From an uncultured Treponema sp. (GTDB lineage Bacteria > Spirochaetota > Spirochaetia > Treponematales > Treponemataceae): a stretch of 64,000 nt of DNA. Shown in pieces: positions 41,943 to 51,717 of this stretch. The notes below the pieces were generated by a model. It made no database searches, was not told where the DNA came from, and saw only the letters and a program-made list of their open reading frames with translations. The position numbers were made by a program, and so were the translations under genes. The stretch lies in the NCBI GenBank assembly GCA_937877515.1, contig CALFIX010000031.1:1-64000 (forward strand), written 5' to 3'. The number at the start of each line of letters is the position of its first letter. The first letter of the stretch is position 1.

Positions 41943-43934
41943 ATGAGGAAAATATACAAAAAAAGGATTATTTTCACATTTTTTTGCGTTTTTTTCCTCT
42001 TATTGTCTAATTTACACGCAGACGGTTATTCAGCTTCAATAATTCACCAGGACAAAACGACATCAGATGCATTATATAAAGCCCTTCTGGAAAACGAGAT
42101 TAACGTTTACAGGCAAAGTTTAATTCAAAGCGACGAAGGGCATTTTCCTGAAAATCTAATAATAACTATAAATGCGACATCTTCTAAAAAAGAAGTATCT
42201 GAATACAAAGGGCCTAAAAAAGTTATTTTTGCATTCACGCAAGATTTTGCTTACTCTGCAATAGAAAATATTATTTATTTTTGTAAAGATATAAAAGAAA
42301 AAAAGCTGCCCTACACTACAATAATTTTGTTAAGTACGGGAGAAGAAGATTTTAACTTTAGGATAAAAGAAAAACGGCAAAACATTAAGGGAACAAAAAG
42401 ATTTTTAGAAGATTTAATTGATGAAGACTCGACCTGTGCAATTGTAGTTACGCAAAAAGAAAACGAAGAAGACATTTCTTACCTTACATGCGGCTCAAGA
42501 ATAAACCTTTCTCCTTATTGGCTTGTACGGACAGTAAAAACTGCGCACTTACATACAGGCAAAAAAGTTTTAATGCCGCGTTCTTTTTCATACCTCTATT
42601 CAAATGGAGTTTTTAAAAGTAACGAAAGGCTTTTATTTTTCTTTCAAAAACAAATAGCATCTATTTCTCTTTCCATGGGAAAAGAGCAAAAAGATTTTTC
42701 TGTACTTGAAGAAACCGCAAGCCTGATAACAAAAGTTCAAAACACATCCTGGAACAGGCATTATTCTTACTTACCGATTGGAAATAATGGCATCTGGCAG
42801 GGAGAAGCTTTTTACACGATAACATATATAATTTTTGCAGCCATAGTTTTATTCAACCTATGTTTTTTTTCTTTCATTAACAGAAAAAAGAGAAAGGCAA
42901 TCCTAAAAGACTTTTCCCGCTCTGCATTTTTAATGCCTGCTGTAATTTTATTTGGAGCTCTGCTTTTAGAGTTTTTCCAAATCATACTTTCTTTGATGCA
43001 ATTAAGCTCTGTAAGCATTTTTGGTCTAAAAATTACATTCATGTCCTTATTTTTAGGTTTGGCTTTGCTTTTGCAGCTGAATTTTAAATACAGGTTTTCC
43101 ATTAACTCTTTAGAAATACAAGTCAGACTGGCTGCATGTCTGAATCTTTTATTATTCTGTGCAGTAGACATTTCTTTGGTATTTATTTTTTTTACAGAAT
43201 ATTTACTAATAAGTCTTTGCTTAAGGGCAAAAAAAATTCATGAACAAATTATTGCAGAACTTCTCTTATTTTTGCCATTTATATATCTGTACCTGAATAT
43301 AATAAATTTTTCGCAGGGGCAAATTCAGCTGGAGATGGCAAATACAAGCTTTATTCGCAACACGATGCTTTCAATGCTTTTGTTTCCAATTCTTACCTTG
43401 TGGCAGCGGATAATGTTTACGCTTGACATTCCTGAGCAAAATAAAAAAACAAGTGTAAAAAAAATTATCATCAAAGACTCACGGCGCATTATAAGTTCAT
43501 GCCTGATACTTTCTCTAACATTCTTTATTTTAACGGCAGTCGCATCCCAAACAAAGCCCATAAAAGATTCTAAAAAAACTTTCATGGAACCAGAAGAAAA
43601 TGCTTCAAGCGAAGCTTTTGAGATAGATGTAAAAGATGTTCTCTTTATGAATTCAAAAACAAAACATTTAACTCTTTCTTCAAATGAAAACATAATCAGA
43701 TATGTAGTTACTGTTAGCTCAGAAGACGTTCCGGTTTACGAAAGCAATTACGACTATGAATTTATTTCTGACGGTAAAATTTCTTTTAACATTCCAGATT
43801 ACCCGGAAGGAAGGCTGGAAATAATTTTCTCCTGTCCTGAAGATAAAGATATAGATGTAAACTGCACTGCTTACCTTACAGATAAAGACGAAAAGCTGTT
43901 TGTTCAAAGAAAAAACATTCTACTGAAAAAATAA
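41943..43934 (+). CDS. Large membrane protein, function unknown
   Basis: A 663-residue protein with a signal peptide or first helix (IIFTFFCVFFLLLSNLHADG), an extracytoplasmic N-terminal domain (residues 28 to about 290), a cluster of some six to eight membrane helices (about 295-550) and a C-terminal extracytoplasmic domain (about 560-663). A short stretch, TTIILLSTGEEDFNFRIKEK, followed by GTKRFLEDL resembles the M28-peptidase/GAA1 region where a Glu-Glu pair precedes GS/GTxxFL, but the metal ligands are not evident. The ATG lacks a ribosome site. It is 12 bp from dinB. I cannot name a family. Confidence 0.7.
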   Translation: MRKIYKKRIIFTFFCVFFLLLSNLHADGYSASIIHQDKTTSDALYKALLENEINVYRQSLIQSDEGHFPENLIITINATSSKKEVSEYKGPKKVIFAFTQDFAYSAIENIIYFCKDIKEKKLPYTTIILLSTGEEDFNFRIKEKRQNIKGTKRFLEDLIDEDSTCAIVVTQKENEEDISYLTCGSRINLSPYWLVRTVKTAHLHTGKKVLMPRSFSYLYSNGVFKSNERLLFFFQKQIASISLSMGKEQKDFSVLEETASLITKVQNTSWNRHYSYLPIGNNGIWQGEAFYTITYIIFAAIVLFNLCFFSFINRKKRKAILKDFSRSAFLMPAVILFGALLLEFFQIILSLMQLSSVSIFGLKITFMSLFLGLALLLQLNFKYRFSINSLEIQVRLAACLNLLLFCAVDISLVFIFFTEYLLISLCLRAKKIHEQIIAELLLFLPFIYLYLNIINFSQGQIQLEMANTSFIRNTMLSMLLFPILTLWQRIMFTLDIPEQNKKTSVKKIIIKDSRRIISSCLILSLTFFILTAVASQTKPIKDSKKTFMEPEENASSEAFEIDVKDVLFMNSKTKHLTLSSNENIIRYVVTVSSEDVPVYESNYDYEFISDGKISFNIPDYPEGRLEIIFSCPEDKDIDVNCTAYLTDKDEKLFVQRKNILLKK

Positions 43935-43946
43935 GGAGAAAGCTGA

Positions 43947-45122
43947 ATGCAAGAATATTTTTCACCTGTATTTTTTCATGTAGACTTAGACGCTTTCTTT
44001 GCGTCTGTAGAACAGCTAGTCCACCCGGAATACAAAGGCAAACCCGTTATAGTGGGAGGACTCCCAGAAGACAGACGTGCGGTTGTTTCTACAGCCTCAT
44101 ACGAAGCAAGAAAATTTGGCATTCACTCTGCAATGCCCATATCTGCTGCAAAAAAATTATGTCCTGATGCAATCTTTTTAAGGGGGAACATGAAGCTTTA
44201 TGCGGATAAATCAAAAGAAGTAATGGAAGTGTTTTCTGATTTTTCACCAAGCGTTATTCAAATGTCCATTGACGAAGCCTTTATAGACATGAAGGGAACG
44301 GAAAAACTTTTTGGTACTCCAGACGAAGCAGCAGTTCTTTTAAAAAACACCGTAAAAGAAAAAACAGGTCTGACTGTTAGCGTGGGGGCAGCTTCAACGA
44401 TGTATCTTGCAAAAATTGCTTCCGGACTGAAAAAGCCCGACGGACTTACGATTGTTGAAGAAGGGAAAGAAGAAGAATTTATGCTTTCTTTGCCTTTAGA
44501 AAAACTTTGGGGAGCAGGCTCTAAAACTCAAATGCACTTAAAAGATGCAGGATTAAGAACAATAAAAAGCATATATGACAAATCAGAAGGACTTTTAAAA
44601 AGTATTTTCGGAGATGCAACCGGAAGTTTTTTATATGACGCAGTACGAGGTGGAAAAAACATAAGCTTTGGAGAAGAAGCTAAAACTCATTCAGTTAGCG
44701 TAGAGACAACTTATGAATACGATTTAACAGACAGATATATAATTGAGACAGCCCTGTTACAACTTTCAGAACAGCTGATGTATAGACTTCATAAAGAAAA
44801 CTCAAAAAGCTATACGGTCTGCTTAAAAATACGATACGAAGACTTTACAACGGTTTCCATTCAAGAAACAGGAGAGCGCATTGTCATGAACTCTGATGAT
44901 CTGTTTGAAAAAAGCAAAAAGCTTTTTGAAAAAAAATATGATGGCAAAAGAGGAATAAGACTTTTAGGCCTTTCATTACAAAACATAACAAAAGGCACAG
45001 CTATGGAACAGCAAGAACTTTTTGAAAACCTTAATGAAAAAAAAGCAAAACTGGAAAACGCCCTTTACAAAATGGAAGAAAAAAATCCGTCTTTAAAAAT
45101 AAGAAAAGCCCGGCTTCTGTAA
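43947..45122 (+). CDS. dinB: DNA polymerase IV (Y-family)
   Basis: A 391-residue translesion polymerase. Catalytic motifs are FFHVDLDAFFASVEQLVHPE (first Asp at about residue 13) and IQMSIDEAFIDMKGTEKLFG (Asp-Glu at about 108). YEARKFGIHSAMPISAAKKL and VSVGAASTMYLAKIASGLKK fit the DinB finger and palm. The little-finger domain runs from about 240 to 350. A beta-clamp binding site may be MEQQELFENL near the C-terminus (QxxLF type). AAGGAG lies 8 bases before the ATG. No LexA-like box was recognised. Confidence 0.95.
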   Translation: MQEYFSPVFFHVDLDAFFASVEQLVHPEYKGKPVIVGGLPEDRRAVVSTASYEARKFGIHSAMPISAAKKLCPDAIFLRGNMKLYADKSKEVMEVFSDFSPSVIQMSIDEAFIDMKGTEKLFGTPDEAAVLLKNTVKEKTGLTVSVGAASTMYLAKIASGLKKPDGLTIVEEGKEEEFMLSLPLEKLWGAGSKTQMHLKDAGLRTIKSIYDKSEGLLKSIFGDATGSFLYDAVRGGKNISFGEEAKTHSVSVETTYEYDLTDRYIIETALLQLSEQLMYRLHKENSKSYTVCLKIRYEDFTTVSIQETGERIVMNSDDLFEKSKKLFEKKYDGKRGIRLLGLSLQNITKGTAMEQQELFENLNEKKAKLENALYKMEEKNPSLKIRKARLL

Positions 45123-45126
45123 GGCT

Positions 45127-47193
45127 TTATTGCAAAGGCGCAAAGTAGCCAGTTTCATCTCTTCCGGAACGATTTAAAAGATAGGTTTCTACCTCGACAG
45201 GTAAATATTTTCTTCCGTACTCTATAGGAAGCGCAGATGTATAACTAAGTTGATACAAGCCTGACGGTAAGGAAATTATATCCTTTACCACAGAAGAAAG
45301 CCCCTCCGGTCTATACACATAATAACTTTTTCCAAAGGTATTGTCTGTTATGTATTGAATTTCAGAATCAACACTTTCATGACTCAACATAATATTGCTA
45401 AATGAAATTGCATTATTATTAAGATAGGCAGATATGTCAGAAAGTCCATACTGAGTAAACGCATTTTGACTTACTTTACCAGCCGTTATATATATAATTC
45501 CCCTCTTTTTTTCTGCATTTATAAGTTCATTTGCAGCAAGCCTTATTCCTAAATCTAAACTGGAAAGCTCTGTATAAGGCACTCGCAAAGACGAAACATT
45601 AAAATCTTTTAGCTTAGATTTATCTCCCGCAAACTCCACAACAGGCACTTGCCCCGCACTAACAATCTGAACAAAGGTTTCTTCTTTCATGGAAGAAACT
45701 ATTTCTCTTACAGCACTGTTAAGCTCTGCTTCATAGTTTTTCATATAGGAGGAACGGTCAATTAAGAATGTTATTTCTGCAATATCGTTATTATTTGCGG
45801 CACCTAAAAATTCAAAATTTGAAACCGGACGTTTACCTTCTGTAACTAAGAAATTATCAGAATTTAACCCGACAACCTGCTGTCGTCTGCGGTTTTCTAC
45901 ACGAACTTCAAGAACGACATTCGGAAAGTTATCTGCAACAACGCGTTCAATTTGAACAAAGAAGCCGCCAACAAGTTCAGAAGTTTTTGCCATTATACAA
46001 ATTTCGTTATTTTTAAAATCTGTAACAACAAGATTTCCGTTTATATCCGGAACGGCACTTGTTAAAGCACTTGGTGCATTTCCTGTTCTGACGTTTTCAT
46101 AAGTTGCACCTGTTGCGGGGTCTACAGAGATAATTCTATTTGAGTCTGCAACAAGAATATAAGAGCCCCATAATTTTAAAGATTCAGGATGAGAAAAAGT
46201 TTTATCCTGAGCCAGTGTATCTATATAGTTACCGGCTCTGTCAAATTCATAAATTCCGCCCAGAACATTATCAGCAACAAAAATCCTGTCTTCAACTACG
46301 CAAATGCCGGTAGGAGCCTTTAAGCCCTTAAAATTCTTCTGTTTTTGACCGAATGTCAGAAGAGGATTTCCGTCCGCATCAAAAACTACGACTCTAGAGT
46401 TTCCAAAATCCGTTACATAAATATTTTCAAAGGAATCTAAAGCCATGTATTGAGGACCTATAAACTGACCTTCTTTTCTACCCTTAGAGCCTATATACTT
46501 CTGAAAAATTCCATTTTCATCTAAAACTGCAATTCTGTCTCCTGCACTTTCCGAAACAAGCAGAAGGCCGTCTTTTGTACGTACAATATCCATAGGACGG
46601 TCAAGACCATTTAATGGACCACGCACACGGTGTATTACAACACCGTTAACATTATATTTTAGTAACTCATTTGTTCCATAAGAAACAACCCAAAACGAAC
46701 CGTCAGCATTGCAAAGTGAAGAAACAGGCTGACTGTAAACCAGGGTTTTATTGTTCATGTACGGGAAAGTTCCGCTCTCTGTATAGCGCTGAGAAAAACC
46801 TGTACTTTCGTCTTCCGTAATACGTCTAGAACTTACGACCTCTATGCGGTTCTCTAAAAGAATGCCGCCATAGTTAGATTCTTTTGCAAACTGCCACTGC
46901 TGTATTGCAGCCCCTTCTATACCGGACCTGTAATAAGCTTTTCCAAGCCAGTCTAAAATAAGATTTTCACCGGGAAGATAAGACAAAGCTTTTTCAAATT
47001 CTAAAATTGACTCGTTAAAAGCTCCCCTGTAATAACTTTGAACACCACGCCTGAATTCTTCTTCTGCAAAGCCCGCTGCCGCAGATCTAGAACTAGAGGA
47101 AGTTTGAACTGTATCTTGTAAATTATGCTGTGAAAACAAAAAACTTGTTGTTACAAAACCAAATACTATGCACAGTAAAAAAAACCTTTTCAT
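45127..47193 (-). CDS. Secreted TPR/NHL beta-propeller protein with VWA-like C-terminus
   Basis: A 688-residue protein. A signal peptide (MKRFFLLCIVFGFVTTSFLF) is followed by a TPR-like pair (about 40-110: FRRGVQSYYRGAFNESILEF), then NHL repeats (about 140-410), such as EGQFIGPQYMALDSFENIYV and TDFGNSRVVVFDADGNPLLT. The C-terminal part (430-680) looks like a von Willebrand A fold starting EITFLIDRSSYMKNYEAELN; the metal-site pattern DxSxS appears as DRSSY, so the last Ser is missing. Such proteins often mediate protein-protein contacts in the periplasm or outer surface. It overlaps the TPR gene upstream by 4 bp. The function is unknown. Confidence 0.8.
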   Translation of the reverse strand: MKRFFLLCIVFGFVTTSFLFSQHNLQDTVQTSSSSRSAAAGFAEEEFRRGVQSYYRGAFNESILEFEKALSYLPGENLILDWLGKAYYRSGIEGAAIQQWQFAKESNYGGILLENRIEVVSSRRITEDESTGFSQRYTESGTFPYMNNKTLVYSQPVSSLCNADGSFWVVSYGTNELLKYNVNGVVIHRVRGPLNGLDRPMDIVRTKDGLLLVSESAGDRIAVLDENGIFQKYIGSKGRKEGQFIGPQYMALDSFENIYVTDFGNSRVVVFDADGNPLLTFGQKQKNFKGLKAPTGICVVEDRIFVADNVLGGIYEFDRAGNYIDTLAQDKTFSHPESLKLWGSYILVADSNRIISVDPATGATYENVRTGNAPSALTSAVPDINGNLVVTDFKNNEICIMAKTSELVGGFFVQIERVVADNFPNVVLEVRVENRRRQQVVGLNSDNFLVTEGKRPVSNFEFLGAANNNDIAEITFLIDRSSYMKNYEAELNSAVREIVSSMKEETFVQIVSAGQVPVVEFAGDKSKLKDFNVSSLRVPYTELSSLDLGIRLAANELINAEKKRGIIYITAGKVSQNAFTQYGLSDISAYLNNNAISFSNIMLSHESVDSEIQYITDNTFGKSYYVYRPEGLSSVVKDIISLPSGLYQLSYTSALPIEYGRKYLPVEVETYLLNRSGRDETGYFAPLQ

Positions 47194-47888
47194 TCTTCTT
47201 GTGCCTCTTGAGCCATTTTTAAATGTTCGTCAATTATAGGATTTAACGAATCTGCCTTTTTGGCCCTTTTAAGAAATTTTCTGGATTCCTTATAAAGACC
47301 CATTTTATAATATACAAATCCAAGACTGTCTAAACAGGCTGCACTTTCCGGAGCCCGGTCCAATGCCCTCTTGCAATAGCCTAGAGCCGTAGTTAAATCC
47401 CTGTCTTCGTAAGCTAAAACGTAACCGAGCCCATTTAATGCCGTAGCATTATTCTCATCTTCCGAAAGGGCTTTATTGTACAGCTCTATGCAAGTATCCA
47501 CATCACCGTTTTCCCAAGACAAAAATGCCATGGAAGCATAAACACCTGCTATGTGATAGCCTTCTTCTAAAAGCTTTTTTAATTCAAAATCTGCAAGTTT
47601 TTTTCTTCCGCTTTTACAATAAATTATTGCTAGAAGATACCTGCACTGCAAGACTCTTTCCCTGGCATCTGCATTTGCTTCATCTTCAGAAGTAACAACC
47701 TGTTCCAGGTACAAAAGGGCGTCATCATAGCGGCCAAGTCGAGAATAGCAAAGTCCAAGATAATAAGCCAGCTCGTAAGCATCTAAAGAAGAATCATCAG
47801 GCAGAGAAAGAAAATATGTAAGAGCCCCCGTATAATTACCATGGTTATAAAGAGTAACACCTTCTTTTATAATATTCTGATCTGCCAT
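47190..47888 (-). CDS. TPR-repeat protein
   Basis: A 232-residue, all-helical protein built of about five tetratricopeptide repeats, for example YELAYYLGLCYSRLGRYDDA, NATALNGLGYVLAYEDRDLT and CLDSLGFVYYKMGLYKESRK. No signal peptide or membrane helix is seen, so it is probably cytoplasmic. It lies 9 bp after surE and overlaps the NHL/VWA-like gene by 4 bp. The pair likely works together, as a scaffold or adaptor; no specific partner can be inferred. Confidence 0.85.
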   Translation of the reverse strand: MADQNIIKEGVTLYNHGNYTGALTYFLSLPDDSSLDAYELAYYLGLCYSRLGRYDDALLYLEQVVTSEDEANADARERVLQCRYLLAIIYCKSGRKKLADFELKKLLEEGYHIAGVYASMAFLSWENGDVDTCIELYNKALSEDENNATALNGLGYVLAYEDRDLTTALGYCKRALDRAPESAACLDSLGFVYYKMGLYKESRKFLKRAKKADSLNPIIDEHLKMAQEAQEE

Positions 47889-47897
47889 ACAGCCACC

Positions 47898-48677
47898 TTA
47901 AAGCTTAAAAAGCCCCTGTTTGTCTAAAAAAGAACTGTTGTCCCATGCAGGTTCTGTCTTAAGAGCCGTTATGGAAATCATTTTCTTAGAAACGACGGCA
48001 TTATCATCATTTCCGTCTCCTAAAGAAAGAATCTCAGTTCCACCCATGCAGTTTGAATACGTTACACCATTTTCCTTAGTTATCTCAACCTTATCTCCAT
48101 ACATTCGCGTACATGGAGAAGTAAATTTTACCCCGGAAAAAGAATCTTCAGACGGTGCGTTTACATTAACATAAAAAGGCATAACTGATTTTTTTTCTCC
48201 GCAAAGTTCGATTAAAAGCTCCAAATTTTCTGCGGCAAATTCCGAGAGAGCCTTATACTTAAAAACCTTTTCTCTGCCCCGAGATTCCCCTTTACTTTCC
48301 GAACTTAAAGCAATTCCAGGAATTCCATACAAAGAAGCCTGGCGTGAGGCAGCACAAGTTCCAGAATAAACAATATCCGTTCCAAGATTTCCGTCTCTAT
48401 TTATTCCAGAAAACACTACATCCGGCTTACAGGGCAAAAAATCACCTTTTATGGCTGCAATAACACAGTCTACAGGAGTTCCGTCTAAAGCAAAAACATT
48501 TTCTTCTTTTTTTTCAAAGACAAGCTTTGTATACATTGTTATAGAACTGGAAGCCCCTGATTTATTTTTTAAGGGTGCTACAACCCAGACATTGTGAGAG
48601 TATGAAGTTAAAACCTCGCGTAAACAGTTGAGTCCTTCCGCTTCAAAACCATCATCATTTGTAAGCAATATGTTCAT
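47898..48677 (-). CDS. surE: 5'/3'-nucleotidase SurE
   Basis: A 259-residue metal-dependent survival protein phosphatase acting on nucleoside monophosphates. The N-terminal motif MNILLTNDDGFEAEGLNCLR carries the Asp-Asp metal ligands, and later KNKSGASSSITMY, ALDGTPVDCVIAAI, and VVFSGINRDGNLGTDIVYSG, with Asn in GxN, complete the active site. The length is standard. The ATG overlaps the stop of the galactokinase-like gene (ATGA), so the two are coupled. Confidence 0.94.
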   Translation of the reverse strand: MNILLTNDDGFEAEGLNCLREVLTSYSHNVWVVAPLKNKSGASSSITMYTKLVFEKKEENVFALDGTPVDCVIAAIKGDFLPCKPDVVFSGINRDGNLGTDIVYSGTCAASRQASLYGIPGIALSSESKGESRGREKVFKYKALSEFAAENLELLIELCGEKKSVMPFYVNVNAPSEDSFSGVKFTSPCTRMYGDKVEITKENGVTYSNCMGGTEILSLGDGNDDNAVVSKKMISITALKTEPAWDNSSFLDKQGLFKL

Positions 48678-49849
48678 ATAAGCTTAACACCCTTACCAGG
48701 CTTTACTACATAGCATTTAGAAGTAAAACCAAAAATGCGCTCATATTCAACTAATTTTGCCTTAAACTTGTCTACATCTTCATTACGAAGAACTGTATAC
48801 AGAGAACGCCCGAAGCCTTTTCCTGTAATGCGGCCGCAGTTTACAGGTGTCCGTAAAACATCAGGTTTATCGTTGAGCGTCTGAACCCTTTTTAGTATCC
48901 AGTCAATTTCCGGACAAGATATTTCGTAAAGATCCCTTAAGCTTTCATGGCTTTTGTTTACTGCACGAGCAAAAGAGGCGAAATCTTTTTTTTCTAAAGC
49001 GGTACGCGCATCTAAAACACATTTATGTTCCTGCATTATGCAGATTAGACGCCGCCGGGTGTCTTCATTTACTACAGAAAGGACTTCGTTTACCTCGGCA
49101 TTATTTTCTTCGTAATGCCAGCCGCCATAAAGATTAGAGCGCTGCTCTTTAAGTTCTCCCAGCAGAAGTACATTTTCCGGCTGCTGTAAGCTTTCTTCAT
49201 TCCATGTTGTAACGCGAGGAACTCCTGCATCTGTAAGAACTATGGTATGATCTTTAAAATTAAATGGAATAACTTCATAAGTATTTTTGGCATAATCCGT
49301 TAATACAAGAGAATTTTCCTTTGAATGAATTGCAGTAAAGTTATCTGCCTTATGATTTTCTAACGAAAGGAAATTTCTGTTTGCCCTTTCCAAAACTTGT
49401 AAAATTTGAGTATCTGAACATCTAAAAGACAAAAGTTCCCTTATGGCCCAGGCGGAAGCAATTTTTATAGCCGTGGTTATGCCAAAGCCTGCAGAAGGAG
49501 CCGTCTCTGACCAGACCGTAAAGTTCATGCCCTTACATTCAAATCCGCCGGATGTAAAACCATAAACAACGGATTTTATGGCATTTGCCCAGCGGTCTTC
49601 TTTCTTAAACTTTAAGGATGAAAGATTGGCTTTCTTTTTTTCATCCAGCTGAACAAAGTTAAATTTAAGATTTGTATCATCCCTTTTAGAAACAGCAACA
49701 TAAACAGGCAAATCAACTGCCATAGAAAGTGTCTTATCTCTAAAAAACCACGTGTGCTCACCTATCAGGTGAAAGCGTCCGGGTGCCTTAGCTATAACAT
49801 CAGGCTTTGCATCGTATTCCTCACGATGAGCTTGAATTATGTCGTCCAT
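48674..49849 (-). CDS. Galactokinase-like GHMP kinase with altered sugar-binding motif
   Basis: A 391-residue GHMP kinase of the galactokinase type. The N-terminal signature is APGRFHLIGEHTWFF (residues 22-36), then LSMAVDLPVYVAVSKRDD. In galactokinases the signature reads GEHTDY, and that Asp binds galactose; here it is Trp34. The ATP-binding motif 2 is degenerate (PSAGFGITTAIKIA rather than PxGxGLSSSA). The region KADNFTAIHSKENSLVLTDY retains an Asp at the catalytic-base position. Motif 3 (CGRITGKGFGRSLYTVL) is close to GAGFGG. So the fold is clear, but galactose may not be the substrate. AGAGGG precedes the ATG. It heads an operon with surE. Confidence 0.85.
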   Translation of the reverse strand: MDDIIQAHREEYDAKPDVIAKAPGRFHLIGEHTWFFRDKTLSMAVDLPVYVAVSKRDDTNLKFNFVQLDEKKKANLSSLKFKKEDRWANAIKSVVYGFTSGGFECKGMNFTVWSETAPSAGFGITTAIKIASAWAIRELLSFRCSDTQILQVLERANRNFLSLENHKADNFTAIHSKENSLVLTDYAKNTYEVIPFNFKDHTIVLTDAGVPRVTTWNEESLQQPENVLLLGELKEQRSNLYGGWHYEENNAEVNEVLSVVNEDTRRRLICIMQEHKCVLDARTALEKKDFASFARAVNKSHESLRDLYEISCPEIDWILKRVQTLNDKPDVLRTPVNCGRITGKGFGRSLYTVLRNEDVDKFKAKLVEYERIFGFTSKCYVVKPGKGVKLI

Positions 49850-49943
49850 TATCCCTCTTCCCCATTTTTTACTTACACTAAACTTAAATCAATAAGCTTC
49901 TAGTGTTGACTTTTTCTATATAAGATAATAAAACAATAATATC

Positions 49944-51713
49944 GTGAAACGATTTATTTTACAAGGTTTTTATTCAATCTTTTCTGGATTTATGCTTGCC
50001 ATGGCCATTTCTAACGAAGTTCTTCCATTCGGTTCGGCCTTTATTGCACTTTTTTGTCTTATTCCCATGTATTGGGCTTTTTATAACTCACAAAGCTACG
50101 GAGAGTCTGCACTGGTCTTTGCCTTACAGATTTTAACAACACACCTTATTTCAAGTTTTTGGCTTGCAAATTTTCACGGTTACGCAGTCTTTACGCTTGG
50201 AGCAAGTGCATTTGGAACCGCATTTGAGGGAGCCCTTTGCGGAGTTATAGCATACATGTACCCTGCAAGACACAAGAAAAATTTTCTGCAGGAACTTTCC
50301 TCAGCATCTTCTAAATACATAAATCGCAGAGTTTTATGGTTTACAGCTTCCTGGGTTTTTTATGAATGGATAAAGTCTGTCTGGGACATGGGATACCCCT
50401 GGGGAACAGTCAGCATGGCTACATACAACTGGCGTGTGATGACACAAATTGCAGACGTTACGGGAGTCTGGGGCGTAACCGTAATGATGACGCTCATAAA
50501 CTCATATTTTGCAGAATACCTCATCTACATAAGACGTTCGGCAAATTCAATGGACAGAAGAACATTCAAAGAAAACCTGGCTCCTTCCAGAAACATGGTC
50601 ATGGCTTTCTTTGCCGTATGCTTTGTATACGGCTGTTTCCAGCTGTTTACGCCTATTACCCCGACAAAACACCTGAACATTGTTATGGTACAGCAGAACT
50701 CTGACCCCTGGGAAGGAGGAGAAGTCTTAGGAATAGAAATTTCTGAACGCCTTACAGAAGAAAAAGTAAAGGAAATGCGCGAAAACGGTCTTGAGCCGGA
50801 CATAGTCTTATGGAGCGAAGGAGTTCTCGGACGGTCTTTTCCTGCCAGCCGGAGTTACTACGAAAATAATCCTGGAGAAGAAGGTCTTGGAAACTTTATA
50901 AAAAGAATGGGTGTTCCTTTTATAATTGGCGGGCAGGTAAATGTAAACCCGTACAAAAGACACACTTCAAACGCTGCCATTTTCTTTGATAAAAAAGGCA
51001 CATACTCTGGTTTTTATTCAAAAATTCACCTTGTACCATTTGCTGAAGTAATTCCATACAACGAAAACCCTCTGATGAAGGCATTTATGAAAAACGTTGT
51101 AAGATTTTCTTCCAGCGGATGGACTCCCGGTAAGCAGTACGTAGTCTTTAGAGTTCCCCTTTCCAGCTCAAAAAACAGAAAACCACCTCTTGAATACGCT
51201 CTTACTCCAGAAGCCGGCATTTTCTTAGACCAGAACGGGCTTTCCAATTCAAAAGATACACAGCGTTACATTTCAAATGATAACGAAAACCCGGACAATT
51301 TTGTTTATTTTACAACACCAATATGCTTTGAAGATGCTTTTAACGATGTCTGCCGCAGGCTTTACAACATGGGAAGCGAGGTTTTCCTGAACATCACAAA
51401 TGACTCATGGTCTTTAAAAGCCAGTTCCGAATATCAGCATTTTATAGCAGCAAGCTATAGAGCCATTGAATACAGGACAACCCTGGTCAGATGTACAAAC
51501 TCCGGTTATTCTGTAGTAGTAGACCCCAAAGGAGAAATTCTTGCAGATTTGCCATTATTTACAGAAGCAGCCTTAGGCTACAGCGTTCCAGTTTACGCAA
51601 GAAAAAACACAATATATGCCCGGTGCGGAGACTGGTTCATATACATAATTGTTGCCTTCATCGCCCTCTATGCTTTTTACGCATTCATAAAAAACTTAAA
51701 TTTTTCTATTTGA
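49944..51713 (+). CDS. lnt: Apolipoprotein N-acyltransferase
   Basis: A 589-residue integral membrane enzyme adding the third acyl chain to lipoproteins. It has about six N-terminal helices (residues 5-200), with SVWDMGYPWGTVSMATYNWR in the family, then a nitrilase-like domain. The catalytic triad is present: Glu (ILWSEGVLGRSF-like segment, near 291), Lys (FYSKIHLVPFAEVIPYNENP, near 359) and Cys (FTTPICFEDAFNDVCRRLYN, near 461). A C-terminal helix (WFIYIIVAFIALYAFYAFIK) closes it. The start is GTG at 49944 with no ribosome site. A TTGACT box at 49906-49911 lies upstream but its -10 partner is uncertain. Confidence 0.94.
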   Translation: MKRFILQGFYSIFSGFMLAMAISNEVLPFGSAFIALFCLIPMYWAFYNSQSYGESALVFALQILTTHLISSFWLANFHGYAVFTLGASAFGTAFEGALCGVIAYMYPARHKKNFLQELSSASSKYINRRVLWFTASWVFYEWIKSVWDMGYPWGTVSMATYNWRVMTQIADVTGVWGVTVMMTLINSYFAEYLIYIRRSANSMDRRTFKENLAPSRNMVMAFFAVCFVYGCFQLFTPITPTKHLNIVMVQQNSDPWEGGEVLGIEISERLTEEKVKEMRENGLEPDIVLWSEGVLGRSFPASRSYYENNPGEEGLGNFIKRMGVPFIIGGQVNVNPYKRHTSNAAIFFDKKGTYSGFYSKIHLVPFAEVIPYNENPLMKAFMKNVVRFSSSGWTPGKQYVVFRVPLSSSKNRKPPLEYALTPEAGIFLDQNGLSNSKDTQRYISNDNENPDNFVYFTTPICFEDAFNDVCRRLYNMGSEVFLNITNDSWSLKASSEYQHFIAASYRAIEYRTTLVRCTNSGYSVVVDPKGEILADLPLFTEAALGYSVPVYARKNTIYARCGDWFIYIIVAFIALYAFYAFIKNLNFSI

Positions 51714-51717
51714 CAAA

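Noticed and set aside
42812..43171. Minus-strand frame of 119 codons within the 41943 membrane protein
   Set aside because: Antisense to the hydrophobic helices of a longer frame with a promoter; no own signals.
49906..49934. Promoter of lnt (TTGACT with TAAAAC)
   Set aside because: Several -10 choices (GATAAT, TAATAA, TAAAAC) fit with different spacing, so no single promoter can be supported.
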